From assembly GCF_023922585.1 (NCBI RefSeq), contig NZ_JAMFTN010000007.1, forward strand, positions 22,954-73,167: DNA of 50,214 nt. Direction: 5' to 3'. The position numbers and the translations under genes were made by a program. Positions 40,734 to 48,041 of the stretch are shown piece by piece. The stretch's first letter is position 1. The number at the start of each line of letters is the position of its first letter. This DNA is from Aliidiomarina quisquiliarum. GTDB taxonomy: Bacteria; Pseudomonadota; Gammaproteobacteria; Enterobacterales; Alteromonadaceae. The notes beneath the pieces were generated by a model that saw only the letters and a program-made list of their open reading frames with translations, had not been told where the DNA came from and searched no databases.

Positions 40734-42578
40734 ATGAACGCGCAAAAAATGAAACGCTTGGCAAAGGTGCTTGCACCCTTGTTAGGCGGTAAAAACTGTG
40801 AAGTCACCATTGGTGGCCAGCAGGCGTACACGAACGGGGATAGAATCAATATCCCTTCTGGGGATTTTTCTGACCCCGATTTTGTGGCGATGGCCCATGG
40901 TTATATTGACCATGAGCTAGGTCACAATGCTTTTACTAACTTTAGCGTTAGCCAAAGTGCTAGAGCTGAATGTTCGGTACTCAATAAATTGCGCAACGCA
41001 CTGGAAGACGTTCGTATGGAGCGTTTACAAGGGGAGGCTTGGCGTGGCGCTAAGATAAACCTTAATAAGCTTGCCAGTATGTGCGTTGAGAAGGGACATT
41101 TTCCTTCTATTGAGGATTTGGCAAACCCAACTCCAACTGAGCAGGTATTATTCTTCTGCTTATATTGGGGGCGGCTTAATATCAACCAGCAGTATGCATT
41201 GGGTCCTTTGGCTGACAGTGCAGAAGCCAACCTGCGTGAGCAGTTAGGTGATCAGTTAGTTGATGCAATCCTCTCTGAGCTTGCAAAGCTTGCCACGGCT
41301 AAATCGAATCAGGACTGCTTGGATATTGCGCGAGCAATATTGAAGCTTCTGAAAGATGAAGCTGAAGATAATTCTGACAATGAACCGGAAGGTGAAGAGT
41401 CCGATGAATCTGAAGGCTCTGAAGAGACGTCAGAAGATGAGTCTAGTGGAAACACTGGCGATTCCGACGATGACGCTGAAGAAGATCAAGAAAGTGGTTC
41501 TGAAGGGAATTCGGACGATGAAACAAGTGGAAACACTGGTGATTCAGATGATGACTCCGACGACACTGGCGGCGAGCCGGGTGATAATTCAAGCGATGAT
41601 GCAGAGGGTGACTCTGAAGATTCAAATGAAGAATCCGACGAAACCGCAAGCTCTAAACCTAGTTCAGGTGAAAATGGTAATGAGACTGCAAAGCAGTTTA
41701 TCAAAGCCTTACTTGAAGCAGGGGATGATGATGACGTGAAAGATATTCATGAAATCATTGCTAATGAGCTTGGTGAAATGGCTGAAGAAGCGGCAAAAGA
41801 AGATCGGGTAACTGACCTTGGCGGCTTCAATACTCAATTGCGGGAAGTTTTGAAATGCCCTACAGAATTAGAAATTGATTCTGTGGCAAGCAAATCGATA
41901 GGCAAGCGAGTTTATAAAACCATTCGCCGTGCACTCATTGACTCTTCAATGAATCAACGGGTGTTTGCACAAACCGGTAAGCGTGTTGCGAAACGTCGCT
42001 TAGCTGGCGTTCCAGCAGGCTCGCAATCAGTGTTCGAGCGACGCTTTATCAAACCCGAACCGACTGCAGCTGTATCCATTTTGGTGGATGCAAGCGGGTC
42101 AATGCAGGGAGATCGCCAAGAAGTTGTTGGCAACGTTGCTTATGCAATAGCCTATGGCTTAAATGCGGGAAATATCATGAATCAAACGACATTTTATGGT
42201 GTCGGTGTTGGGCATGAGAATGTTCTGTATCGAGCTAAACGCTTTGGCGATAAGCAGGTGGTTGCTCAACGATTTTCAGCTATTGCGCACGGCTCAACTC
42301 CAACGGGAGAGGCTATGCAAGCTGAAATCTTGGAGTTAATCAATCGAAATGAGGATAAAAAGTTTCTTTTTGTTCTTACGGACGGCGTCCCAGATAGCAT
42401 TGGACCTGTAATAGCTGCCATTAAAGCTGCAAAAACATGTGGCATTCGCGTAATTCCTATCGGTATTCAAACGAATGCTGTACGAGGATTTGGCGATTTG
42501 TCATTTCAACGTGTTAATGACCTTTCAGATCTTGATGGTGCAATTAAGCACTCATTGAGTGAAGGTTTATTAGCCTAA
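40734..42578 (+). CDS. CobT-like von Willebrand factor A protein with HELGH motif
   Basis: 614 aa. YIDHELGHNAF at residues about 56-66 is a zinc-peptidase-like HExxH motif. A long acidic region at about 208-310 includes two copies of SGNTGDSDDD. The C-terminal VWA domain has the MIDAS start ILVDASGSMQGDRQ (about 449) and FVLTDGVPD. CobT-like proteins partner with MoxR/CobS ATPases (here 35059) to remodel substrates. The HExxH motif suggests proteolysis or a metal-dependent step. It is expressed from leader A6. Confidence 0.87.
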   Translation: MNAQKMKRLAKVLAPLLGGKNCEVTIGGQQAYTNGDRINIPSGDFSDPDFVAMAHGYIDHELGHNAFTNFSVSQSARAECSVLNKLRNALEDVRMERLQGEAWRGAKINLNKLASMCVEKGHFPSIEDLANPTPTEQVLFFCLYWGRLNINQQYALGPLADSAEANLREQLGDQLVDAILSELAKLATAKSNQDCLDIARAILKLLKDEAEDNSDNEPEGEESDESEGSEETSEDESSGNTGDSDDDAEEDQESGSEGNSDDETSGNTGDSDDDSDDTGGEPGDNSSDDAEGDSEDSNEESDETASSKPSSGENGNETAKQFIKALLEAGDDDDVKDIHEIIANELGEMAEEAAKEDRVTDLGGFNTQLREVLKCPTELEIDSVASKSIGKRVYKTIRRALIDSSMNQRVFAQTGKRVAKRRLAGVPAGSQSVFERRFIKPEPTAAVSILVDASGSMQGDRQEVVGNVAYAIAYGLNAGNIMNQTTFYGVGVGHENVLYRAKRFGDKQVVAQRFSAIAHGSTPTGEAMQAEILELINRNEDKKFLFVLTDGVPDSIGPVIAAIKAAKTCGIRVIPIGIQTNAVRGFGDLSFQRVNDLSDLDGAIKHSLSEGLLA

Positions 42579-42585
42579 TACAAAA

Positions 42586-42691
42586 CCCACCCTTTGGGGC
42601 ATTCAGACACGTTCTGTACCTGCCCCTTTGGGGGATAGGTGTGTCTGTTTGCTCCTAAAAATTTAAGCCCATTTGGGCATAGGAGCACAAC
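42586..42691 (+). ncRNA. Element A leader, copy 7
   Basis: The first strand is CCCTTTGGGGCA, with an internal T3/T3 mismatch against TGCCCCTTTGGGGG. CAGACAC/GTGTCTG is kept. The masking stem is the longest of all, TGCTCCTA/TAGGAGCA, around GCCC-ATTT-GGGC. Confidence 0.82.
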
Positions 42692-42928
42692 ATGAACACA
42701 GTAAATTATGAAGTAGCAGTAAAAGCTGCTATTCGCAGTCGATCGCTAGAAGATATTCAAAGAGGCATTCACGCCTCAATGGAGCTTCAGAGGGACTGGA
42801 ACGCCCGTCGCTTACAGGCCCGCAAGTCTGAAAGCCAGGTGATGCTAAAAAGCATTCTCTTGGCAATGCGCTCGAACATGGAGCGTATTCAGTACCTTCG
42901 TCGGAAGATGGAGGTGGCCAATGCTTAA
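42692..42928 (+). CDS. Small Arg-rich helical protein
   Basis: 78 aa behind leader A7. Basic helices (AIRSRSLEDIQRGIHASMEL; NMERIQYLRRKMEV). No family is recognised. Overlaps the next gene by 8 nt. Confidence 0.65.
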   Translation: MNTVNYEVAVKAAIRSRSLEDIQRGIHASMELQRDWNARRLQARKSESQVMLKSILLAMRSNMERIQYLRRKMEVANA

Positions 42929-43109
42929 TCGTTATGTTGAGTTGAATGCTGGTACCACAACTTTATGGCGTGGAACGAGTATGAAAAAGGCACTTAGCGT
43001 GCGTTGCAACAATCGGCTTCGGTATTGGCAGGGAAAACGTGTGCATCTTGCAGATGTAACGTCTACTCGAACCAAGCCAATGGGAATGCAAGTAGGAGGC
43101 TTATCATGA
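42921..43109 (+). CDS. Small basic protein
   Basis: 62 aa with GGAGG 7 nt before the ATG, inside the end of the previous gene. Basic (MKKALSVRCNNRLRYWQGKR). It overlaps the following gene by ATGA. It is part of a four-gene coupled operon under leader A7. Confidence 0.6.
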   Translation: MLNRYVELNAGTTTLWRGTSMKKALSVRCNNRLRYWQGKRVHLADVTSTRTKPMGMQVGGLS

Positions 43110-43378
43110 GTCAGCCTCACTTCATTCATACGATTATGACTTTAAATCAGCGCTGCCCGAACGACCACTTGAGGCATTTTGCTTCGGTAGTTAAAGGTAG
43201 AGAAAAGAAGATTATCTATTACAACCAAAGCTACATCATGGTTGTGAGCATGTTAGATAGTCAAACACGAGGTGTACGGGTAACTGTACGGGCGCCTCAT
43301 CATTCTCTGCTTGCTGAGCAGGGTGTTATTGAGCGCAGTATGGGAGTAACAACCCAGCAATCGCGCACTCATGCATAG
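43106..43378 (+). CDS. Hypothetical protein
   Basis: 90 aa from an ATG at 43106 with GGAGG 6 nt upstream. REKKIIYYNQSYIMVVSML suggests a beta-sheet domain. Coupled to both neighbours. Unrecognised. Confidence 0.62.
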   Translation: MSQPHFIHTIMTLNQRCPNDHLRHFASVVKGREKKIIYYNQSYIMVVSMLDSQTRGVRVTVRAPHHSLLAEQGVIERSMGVTTQQSRTHA

Positions 43379-43388
43379 GAGAAATCGT

Positions 43389-43784
43389 ATGCTTGAGAAT
43401 ATAACGCCATCGCAGGCTCGAAACGCTCAGAACCCTTACTCGATAGAGGTCACGCTTGAGAAATTAAAGCATTACCTTATGTCGTTAGGGCACATCGGTG
43501 CTTTAGGATTGCTTGAAAAGGCAATAACTAAAGCAAAAGAAGATGAATCTTTTAATCGAAAACTCGAAGACACGTTTTTGCGTGGTTCGACTCTCGAGTA
43601 CAGAGATCTATTTTCTGAATTTGGGGATTATTTGGAGAAACGACGAAAGGATTTCCCCTTTTATCCTCATCGCGATGCAGTCGATTGGATCGATACTGCA
43701 ATGCATCATATTCGTATTGGATATGATCAGCAGTACATCGATGAACACAAAGCCCAGCAAAGTAGGGCTGTTAGTCGCAATTGA
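43389..43784 (+). CDS. Hypothetical protein
   Basis: 131 aa from an ATG at 43389 with AGGAG 8 nt upstream. Mostly helical (LEKLKHYLMSLGHIGALGLL), acidic and basic mixed. The coding sequence has a two-part hairpin at 43500-43534 (GCTTTAG/CTAAAGC with ATTGC/GCAAT inside). Unrecognised. Confidence 0.62.
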   Translation: MLENITPSQARNAQNPYSIEVTLEKLKHYLMSLGHIGALGLLEKAITKAKEDESFNRKLEDTFLRGSTLEYRDLFSEFGDYLEKRRKDFPFYPHRDAVDWIDTAMHHIRIGYDQQYIDEHKAQQSRAVSRN

Positions 43785-43798
43785 CATAATTTAATTAA

Positions 43799-43898
43799 CC
43801 CCACGGGGCATTACGGACACGTCTGTACTTTGCCCCTTGGGGGAGAAGTGTGTCTGTTTTGCTCCTTAATATTTAACGCCTACGGGCAGGAGTAAGAC
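43799..43898 (+). ncRNA. Element A leader, copy 8
   Basis: Subtype with CATTACGGACACGTCTGTAC in the loop. CGGACAC still pairs with GTGTCTG via one G-U. TGCTCCT pairs with AGGAGTA (one G-U), with GCC/GGC inside. It ends at the ATG at 43899. Confidence 0.83.
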
Positions 43899-44495
43899 AT
43901 GAAAGTTACTTTTAAAGCAAACGCTAAAACTGTAGACATCATAAGATGTCTGCTATTAGCAGCAGGCGATAGTTTTAATGCCTGTTTGATAATGAATTCA
44001 CTGGAGGAAGTAAAGCCAACTCAATTCATACGTGACGCGTGTCGAATGCGTCACGGAATTAATGAAGAAGGTGAATTTAAAGCCACCTATTTCGGGTGGC
44101 AGACAAATAGTGGCAGCTATTTGTTTGTCGATGCCCGGAAGGGCAAGGTCATCATAAACGGCACAAGACGTGCCATTTATGACGGGTTACGTAAGTTTGT
44201 GACTCGTGATGGCCAGCAACTGCTGAACGGGTTAGAGGTGATAAAATATGAAACCTCTGAGCCAGAATGGCCAATTTTCTTCTACTGCGAAATGGCAGTG
44301 GAGGAAAAATTAGGTCAAAGCGTGTGGGATTTCATCCACACAAATTGTGACCACCTAGCTGTAATGAAGGGGTTAGGCCTAACCCCAAAAGAAGAGTCAT
44401 TCGTAACCGGCGAGCAAAAACGCTGGTTGAATGACAAAACAAATAAAAGTTCAAAAAGTTCATTTGCCGGTGTTTTCAACACCCTTTGGACTTAA
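43899..44495 (+). CDS. Unknown protein encoded by a second hairpin-rich sequence
   Basis: 198 aa. No family recognised; mixed alpha/beta composition (ATYFGWQTNSGSYLFVDARK). The coding strand contains many close inverted repeats: 43932-43953, 44031-44055 (8 bp), 44082-44100, 44101-44126 (ACAAATAG/CTATTTGT), 44132-44145 (GGAA loop), 44152-44182 (7 and 5 bp), 44234-44258, 44279-44304, 44322-44341, an 18-nt perfect palindrome at 44369-44386, 44405-44428 and 44469-44483. Leader A8 precedes it. The pattern resembles the gene at 33286, although the proteins are unrelated. Confidence 0.65.
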   Translation: MKVTFKANAKTVDIIRCLLLAAGDSFNACLIMNSLEEVKPTQFIRDACRMRHGINEEGEFKATYFGWQTNSGSYLFVDARKGKVIINGTRRAIYDGLRKFVTRDGQQLLNGLEVIKYETSEPEWPIFFYCEMAVEEKLGQSVWDFIHTNCDHLAVMKGLGLTPKEESFVTGEQKRWLNDKTNKSSKSSFAGVFNTLWT

Positions 44496-44500
44496 ACAAA

Positions 44501-44600
44501 CCCCAAGGGGCATTACGGACACGTCTGTACTTTGCCCCTTTGGGGATAGGTGTGTCTGTTTTGCTCCAAAACTAAGCCTTTACGGGCAAGGAGTACTAAC
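44501..44600 (+). ncRNA. Element A leader, copy 9
   Basis: CCCCAAGGGGCA/TGCCCCTTTGGGG, the CGGACAC subtype loop with GTGTCTG, and TGCTCC against GGAGTA (G-U). It ends at the ATG at 44601. Confidence 0.83.
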
Positions 44601-45005
44601 ATGAGTGCATTAAATTTTATTGAAAAAACAACATCTCACATCAACTATGTTGATTTGTTTGTTGAGTTTTCCAAAACCGGGCGACGTAAAGGAAAGAAGA
44701 TTTATCTTAACGAAGCCCCCAATAGTTTTTTAACTACCAATGAGTTAAAGAACTTTGGCACTTTCGACTTGGAAGTGGTTGGGGTTTTCATGGACGCCGA
44801 CGGGACAGTCACGCATGAAGACATGTATGACTCTCCTTTGGAGGCTTTAGAGGCTGGCGCGAGTGATGTTCAATATCACATTAGCGGCAGAGCTAAAGAG
44901 CCATACCATGGGAACCCTTGGTACCCTCTTCACCAGGTAACTTCATTAGTTAAGGCTGAAGAAAAAATATCTGAGGTCATGCGAGCCGCTTCACTGGCTT
45001 CATAA
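44601..45005 (+). CDS. Hypothetical protein
   Basis: 134 aa behind leader A9. It has a conserved-looking beta-rich core (FDLEVVGVFMDADGTVTHED). Hairpins in the coding sequence include TTTAACT/AGTTAAA (44729-44749) and ATCAAC/GTTGAT (44640-44654). No family recognised. Confidence 0.65.
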   Translation: MSALNFIEKTTSHINYVDLFVEFSKTGRRKGKKIYLNEAPNSFLTTNELKNFGTFDLEVVGVFMDADGTVTHEDMYDSPLEALEAGASDVQYHISGRAKEPYHGNPWYPLHQVTSLVKAEEKISEVMRAASLAS

Positions 45006-45012
45006 CGACCAT

Positions 45013-45112
45013 CCCCACGGGGCATTACGGACACGTCTGTACTTTGCCCCTTGGGGGAGAAGTGTGTCTGTTTTGCTCCAAAATTAACGCCTTTACGGGT
45101 AGGAGCAATAAA
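45013..45112 (+). ncRNA. Element A leader, copy 10
   Basis: CCCCACGGGGCA/TGCCCCTTGGGG, CGGACAC with GTGTCTG, and TTGCTCC against GGAGCAA (7 bp). It is the last copy and ends at the ATG at 45113. Confidence 0.84.
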
Positions 45113-45295
45113 ATGGAAATTCAAGTGCAAAAAACTGAAGTGGTAAGAATCAGTAAGGAGGAGCAAATCAAGATCGCTCTAAACTTGCTAGAAGACCACT
45201 TTCAATTAATGTTTGGGATGATTGCAATTGCTGGATTTTTAGCCTTGTTTATAGTAACCTGGATGCTAAAGCAAGATAACAAAGAGGTCTTGTAA
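45113..45295 (+). CDS. Single-pass membrane protein
   Basis: 60 aa. A charged N-terminal cytoplasmic part is followed by one membrane helix (FGMIAIAGFLALFIVTWML) and a short tail. It is followed 2 nt later by another membrane peptide. Unknown role. Confidence 0.65.
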   Translation: MEIQVQKTEVVRISKEEQIKIALNLLEDHFQLMFGMIAIAGFLALFIVTWMLKQDNKEVL

Positions 45296-45297
45296 TT

Positions 45298-45393
45298 ATG
45301 AATGACATTATTTTGATCGTGCCATGGTTAATACCTATAGCCACATTTGCGGTTGTTTTGTGGATGTGGAAAAAGGGATACATTAAGAGCTAG
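45298..45393 (+). CDS. 31-aa membrane peptide with possible amber read-through extension
   Basis: ATG at 45298: MNDIILIVPWLIPIATFAVV, then a basic end (WMWKKGYIKS). After the TAG at 45391 the same frame stays open for 37 codons to a TAA at 45505. It encodes a second hydrophobic stretch (LVALATVVVVFYLNKDRFFA). Thus it is a broken 68-aa gene, a read-through product, or two peptides. The region 45475-45505 also forms a 10-bp hairpin CTTCTTTGCT/AGCAAAGAAG. Confidence 0.5.
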   Translation: MNDIILIVPWLIPIATFAVVLWMWKKGYIKS

Positions 45394-45592
45394 ATCATAA
45401 GCAATCCTTTTAGGGGATTCCCACTCGTAGCCTTAGCTACGGTCGTGGTTGTATTTTATTTGAACAAAGACCGCTTCTTTGCTGAGGTTAACGAAGCAAA
45501 GAAGTAAAAGGTAAGCGCCGGAAACGGTAGGTACCTAAATTTAGAACCTGTCATGGGTTTTGCGTGAGCATTAGACACGCGCTAAAGAATAG

Positions 45593-45633
45593 AAAAGCCA
45601 GTGAGAGTCGAAATCCGACTCCCTGGCTTTTTT
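45593..45633 (+). terminator. Strong terminator closing the leader-regulated gene series
   Basis: Outer stem AAAGCCAG/CTGGCTTT with inner GAGTCG/CGACTC and flanking A- and T-runs on the two sides, so it can work in both directions. It separates the plus-strand series from the minus-strand recombinase. Confidence 0.85.
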
Positions 45634-45727
45634 ACACCTGAAAATCGCCACCCAGAAGAAGCAAGAGCGTTTCTTAATCTCGCTATCCTTATTTAATAAT
45701 TTATTATTGCGATCAAATAGGGGGGTA

Positions 45728-46729
45728 TCACCGACCAAGAGTTCTCGAAAGCGACACTGCGCCTGATTTCTCCAGCTCAATCGCTTCTGTATAACGCAAG
45801 ACCATCGCCTCAGACTTCCAACCACCAGCCTGCATGATTTCCAGTAAAGGTACGCCATTCTCACGCATTGCAACAGCGGCGCCGACCCGTGTGCTGTGGA
45901 ATGAATATAGCTCTGGCTCTGTTTCCCCTGCCAATGCTATCGAAGACCTTAATGCATTTAGCATGGCATGGTAGCTTAATACATCTTGAGGACCTGTGTC
46001 GGTATTGAATTTATGGTGATTTACCATTGGCCTGAAGATTAAGGGGCTATTCATTGGGCTGTGCTTACGTAAATCACTTAGTAACTCAATAGATGTTTTT
46101 GATAAGAAGCATTCACGACCTACACCTTCTTGGTCAGTTTTACTGCGCTCTATTAACACGTTGTTTTTACCAACGTGCTCCCACCTTAAGGCCGCTATTT
46201 CACTAGCGCGACCGAGGGTATCAAAAGCTACGTTTACAATACACTTGTTACGGATGACGGCAGGATCAGTGTTAGGCGTCGTTGTTATTCTATTTAAAAG
46301 CTCTACAGGCAGAGGTTTGGCTTGTAATTGCCTACTTGTACGGTGGAGGTTTAATCTTAGTTGAATAGCCTTTTTTAATGAGGGATCTTGTTCTAGTGAT
46401 GGTAGGCCTGCATGACCATGGACTGAGCGCATTACCCACAAGCGGGATTTTACTGTTGAACGCGAATCACCTCTTGCCAATAAAAAGTCGATGTAGTCAA
46501 GAGCGTGTGCGCGTAGGGCGTGTTTTTCGCGCGGCAAACTCGTTATGTAGCGCTCGTTAAGAAAGCTTTCATACACTCGGTATGAGCTTAGGTAAGCCTT
46601 ACGAGTATTCGCAGGCGCTTGGTCTAGCACTTCTTCCTTAAAGAAAACAAGTTCTTTTTTTATTTCCTCTTGGTTTACGCTTAGCTCAGAGGCTTCGAGG
46701 TGGTTATTTGCGCTAATTAAATTACTCAT
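45728..46729 (-). CDS. Cre-like tyrosine recombinase
   Basis: 333 aa. The catalytic residues lie in LGRASEIAAL (Arg I), ERSKTDQEG (Lys), FHSTRVGAA (His-x-x-Arg) and IMQAGGWKSEAMVLRYTE (Trp and nucleophile Tyr). STRVGAA and PLLEIMQAGGW closely resemble phage P1 Cre (SARVGAA, PEIMQAGGW), including Trp where most integrases have His. Cre-like enzymes on plasmids resolve multimers at a lox-like site. It overlaps by 8 nt with the upstream AP2-like gene. Confidence 0.92.
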   Translation of the reverse strand: MSNLISANNHLEASELSVNQEEIKKELVFFKEEVLDQAPANTRKAYLSSYRVYESFLNERYITSLPREKHALRAHALDYIDFLLARGDSRSTVKSRLWVMRSVHGHAGLPSLEQDPSLKKAIQLRLNLHRTSRQLQAKPLPVELLNRITTTPNTDPAVIRNKCIVNVAFDTLGRASEIAALRWEHVGKNNVLIERSKTDQEGVGRECFLSKTSIELLSDLRKHSPMNSPLIFRPMVNHHKFNTDTGPQDVLSYHAMLNALRSSIALAGETEPELYSFHSTRVGAAVAMRENGVPLLEIMQAGGWKSEAMVLRYTEAIELEKSGAVSLSRTLGR

Positions 46730-47207
46730 TGAATTCTTTAAGCTCCATAAGGTACTTATTTACTTTATTATTTCGTAGCTCTAACCCAATCTTTATAGCT
46801 TCTTCACGTTCACGCCCTGATTTTTTCGACCCGTAACTAATGGTTTTCGTACGCTGTTTTTTTTCACCGTTGGTGAGCGTCATATAGTTAACTTGTATCT
46901 GATAACTCGTGCTAAGTGAACCGGCTTTAGTGATCCGATATACAGTCCTGTCAACAACACCGTCTGCAATTTTTATTGACTTACGGGTTCGTTTTGACCT
47001 TGTTGCGCGTTCAGTCATTCGACAAACACCGTTCTTTTTTATTTCCGGCCACTTCTCCCCCCATATTGAAAAGCCATTTTCTTCTTGCCATTGTAATGCG
47101 GTTTTTTTGCACGAGCTGTAAAACCTAAGACCCCTCCCTTTTTCCCGAGGTACATACGCTAACCAACCTGTTGGGTGTTTTGTTAATCCACCAGACCACT
47201 TTCTCAT
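46722..47207 (-). CDS. AP2-like DNA-binding protein upstream of the recombinase
   Basis: 161 aa with AAGG upstream. Basic. The C-terminal part (RTKTISYGSKKSGREREEAI ... LRNNK) fits the AP2/integrase DNA-binding pattern. The N-terminal part (GWLAYVPREKGRGLRFYS) looks like a second similar module. It probably assists or regulates the Cre-like recombinase, with which it shares an overlap. Confidence 0.6.
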   Translation of the reverse strand: MRKWSGGLTKHPTGWLAYVPREKGRGLRFYSSCKKTALQWQEENGFSIWGEKWPEIKKNGVCRMTERATRSKRTRKSIKIADGVVDRTVYRITKAGSLSTSYQIQVNYMTLTNGEKKQRTKTISYGSKKSGREREEAIKIGLELRNNKVNKYLMELKEFNE

Positions 47208-47304
47208 TCGACGACCTTTCTATGTAAATATTGAATTTGAAATATTCGGGTGTTACTAAAGAAACCATTAAACCATGAAATTAGCATACAGCAACTTTAT
47301 CTAT

Positions 47305-47326
47305 ACAGATAACTGTTATTATCTGT
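47305..47326. promoter_or_regulatory. Inverted repeat upstream of the recombinase operon (operator or recombination site candidate)
   Basis: ACAGATAA-CTGTTA-TTATCTGT: perfect 8-bp arms around a 6-bp asymmetric centre, in the 240-bp gap between two divergent operons. Its size is near that of a lox core, but no second copy is seen here. Confidence 0.45.
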
Positions 47327-47383
47327 CACCCTAAATTATCACCAGAGAATCTTTAATTGTAGTGAATTTCTACGGCACGTAAT

Positions 47384-47440
47384 AACATTGTTGCAACGGT
47401 AGTTTACTATGTTATAGTTATTATATTGTTGTAACGGAGG
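47384..47440 (+). promoter_or_regulatory. mazEF promoter and operator repeats
   Basis: -35 TTGCAA (47391) and -10 TATAGT (47413) with 16-bp spacing. The near-identical repeats ATTGTTGCAACGG and ATTGTTGTAACGG flank the promoter. They are likely sites for autorepression by the antitoxin. Confidence 0.65.
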
Positions 47441-47445
47441 TGTTT

Positions 47446-47706
47446 ATGAAAACAGCTATTCGTAAATTTGGAAATTCAAAGGGCGCGATAATTCCCGCTG
47501 CGCTTCTTCGAGAGTTAAACCTGAATGAGAACGACCAGATGGACGTTAAAGCCGAAAATGGTCGAATTGTTTTAGAACCATTTAGTAAGGCCGAGTATTC
47601 GCTAGACGAGTTATTAGCGCAGTGTGAGCCTGAAGCGATGGTCCTGGATGAACAGGATAAAGCATGGCTGAACGATAGCCCTGTAGGTACAGAGGTGGTC
47701 GAGTGA
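47446..47706 (+). CDS. mazE: MazE/ChpS-like antitoxin (AbrB fold)
   Basis: 86 aa with GGAG upstream of the ATG at 47446. The N-terminal swapped-hairpin DNA-binding domain (IRKFGNSKGAIIPAALLREL) is typical of MazE. The acidic C-terminus (EYSLDELLAQCEPEAMVLDE) would neutralise MazF. It overlaps mazF by GTGA. Confidence 0.92.
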   Translation: MKTAIRKFGNSKGAIIPAALLRELNLNENDQMDVKAENGRIVLEPFSKAEYSLDELLAQCEPEAMVLDEQDKAWLNDSPVGTEVVE

Positions 47707-48041
47707 GCAAGAGGTATATCCCACAAAGAGGGGACATTGTGTTCACAGACTTTGATCCGTCCGCTGGCCATGAACAGGCCCGACAAAGGCCAGCCTTGGT
47801 GTTATCGCCGGAGCCATTCAATAACCAAATTCAACTTGCTCTGGTCGCACCCATAACGTCAACGGTGCGTGGCCACGGCTTTGAAGTAAAGCTAGGGGCT
47901 GGCACGAAAACACAAGGTGTTGTGCTTTGCCAGCAAGTGAAAATCATCGACTATGAGAGCCGAGGGGTAAGGTTCATCGAGAGAGCCCAGCGTAACGTCA
48001 TTGAAGATGCACTGGCGCGTGTTCGTGCACTGGTAAGTTGA
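47703..48041 (+). CDS. mazF: MazF/ChpB-like mRNA interferase toxin
   Basis: 112 aa starting at a GTG that overlaps the antitoxin stop. Family motifs are YIPQRGDIVFTDFDPSAGHE, RPALVLSP, and QVKIIDYESRG. MazF cleaves mRNA at short sequences. With MazE it stabilises the plasmid by killing or arresting cells that lose it. Confidence 0.93.
   Translation: MSKRYIPQRGDIVFTDFDPSAGHEQARQRPALVLSPEPFNNQIQLALVAPITSTVRGHGFEVKLGAGTKTQGVVLCQQVKIIDYESRGVRFIERAQRNVIEDALARVRALVS

Noticed and set aside
41356-41739. A plus-strand 127-aa ORF and minus-strand ORFs over the CobT-like gene
   Set aside because: They are alternative frames of the acidic repeat-rich region and have skewed composition without ribosome sites.
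35059-42578. Cobalamin (cobaltochelatase) function for the CobS- and CobT-like genes
   Set aside because: No CobN or other cobalamin genes are present. Such pairs on mobile elements are a different branch of MoxR-VWA systems.
34311-45112. Reading the repeated leaders as a CRISPR array or as simple rho-independent terminators
   Set aside because: The copies are separated by whole genes of unequal length, not spacers. They lack a T-tract after the main stem and always end at a start codon.
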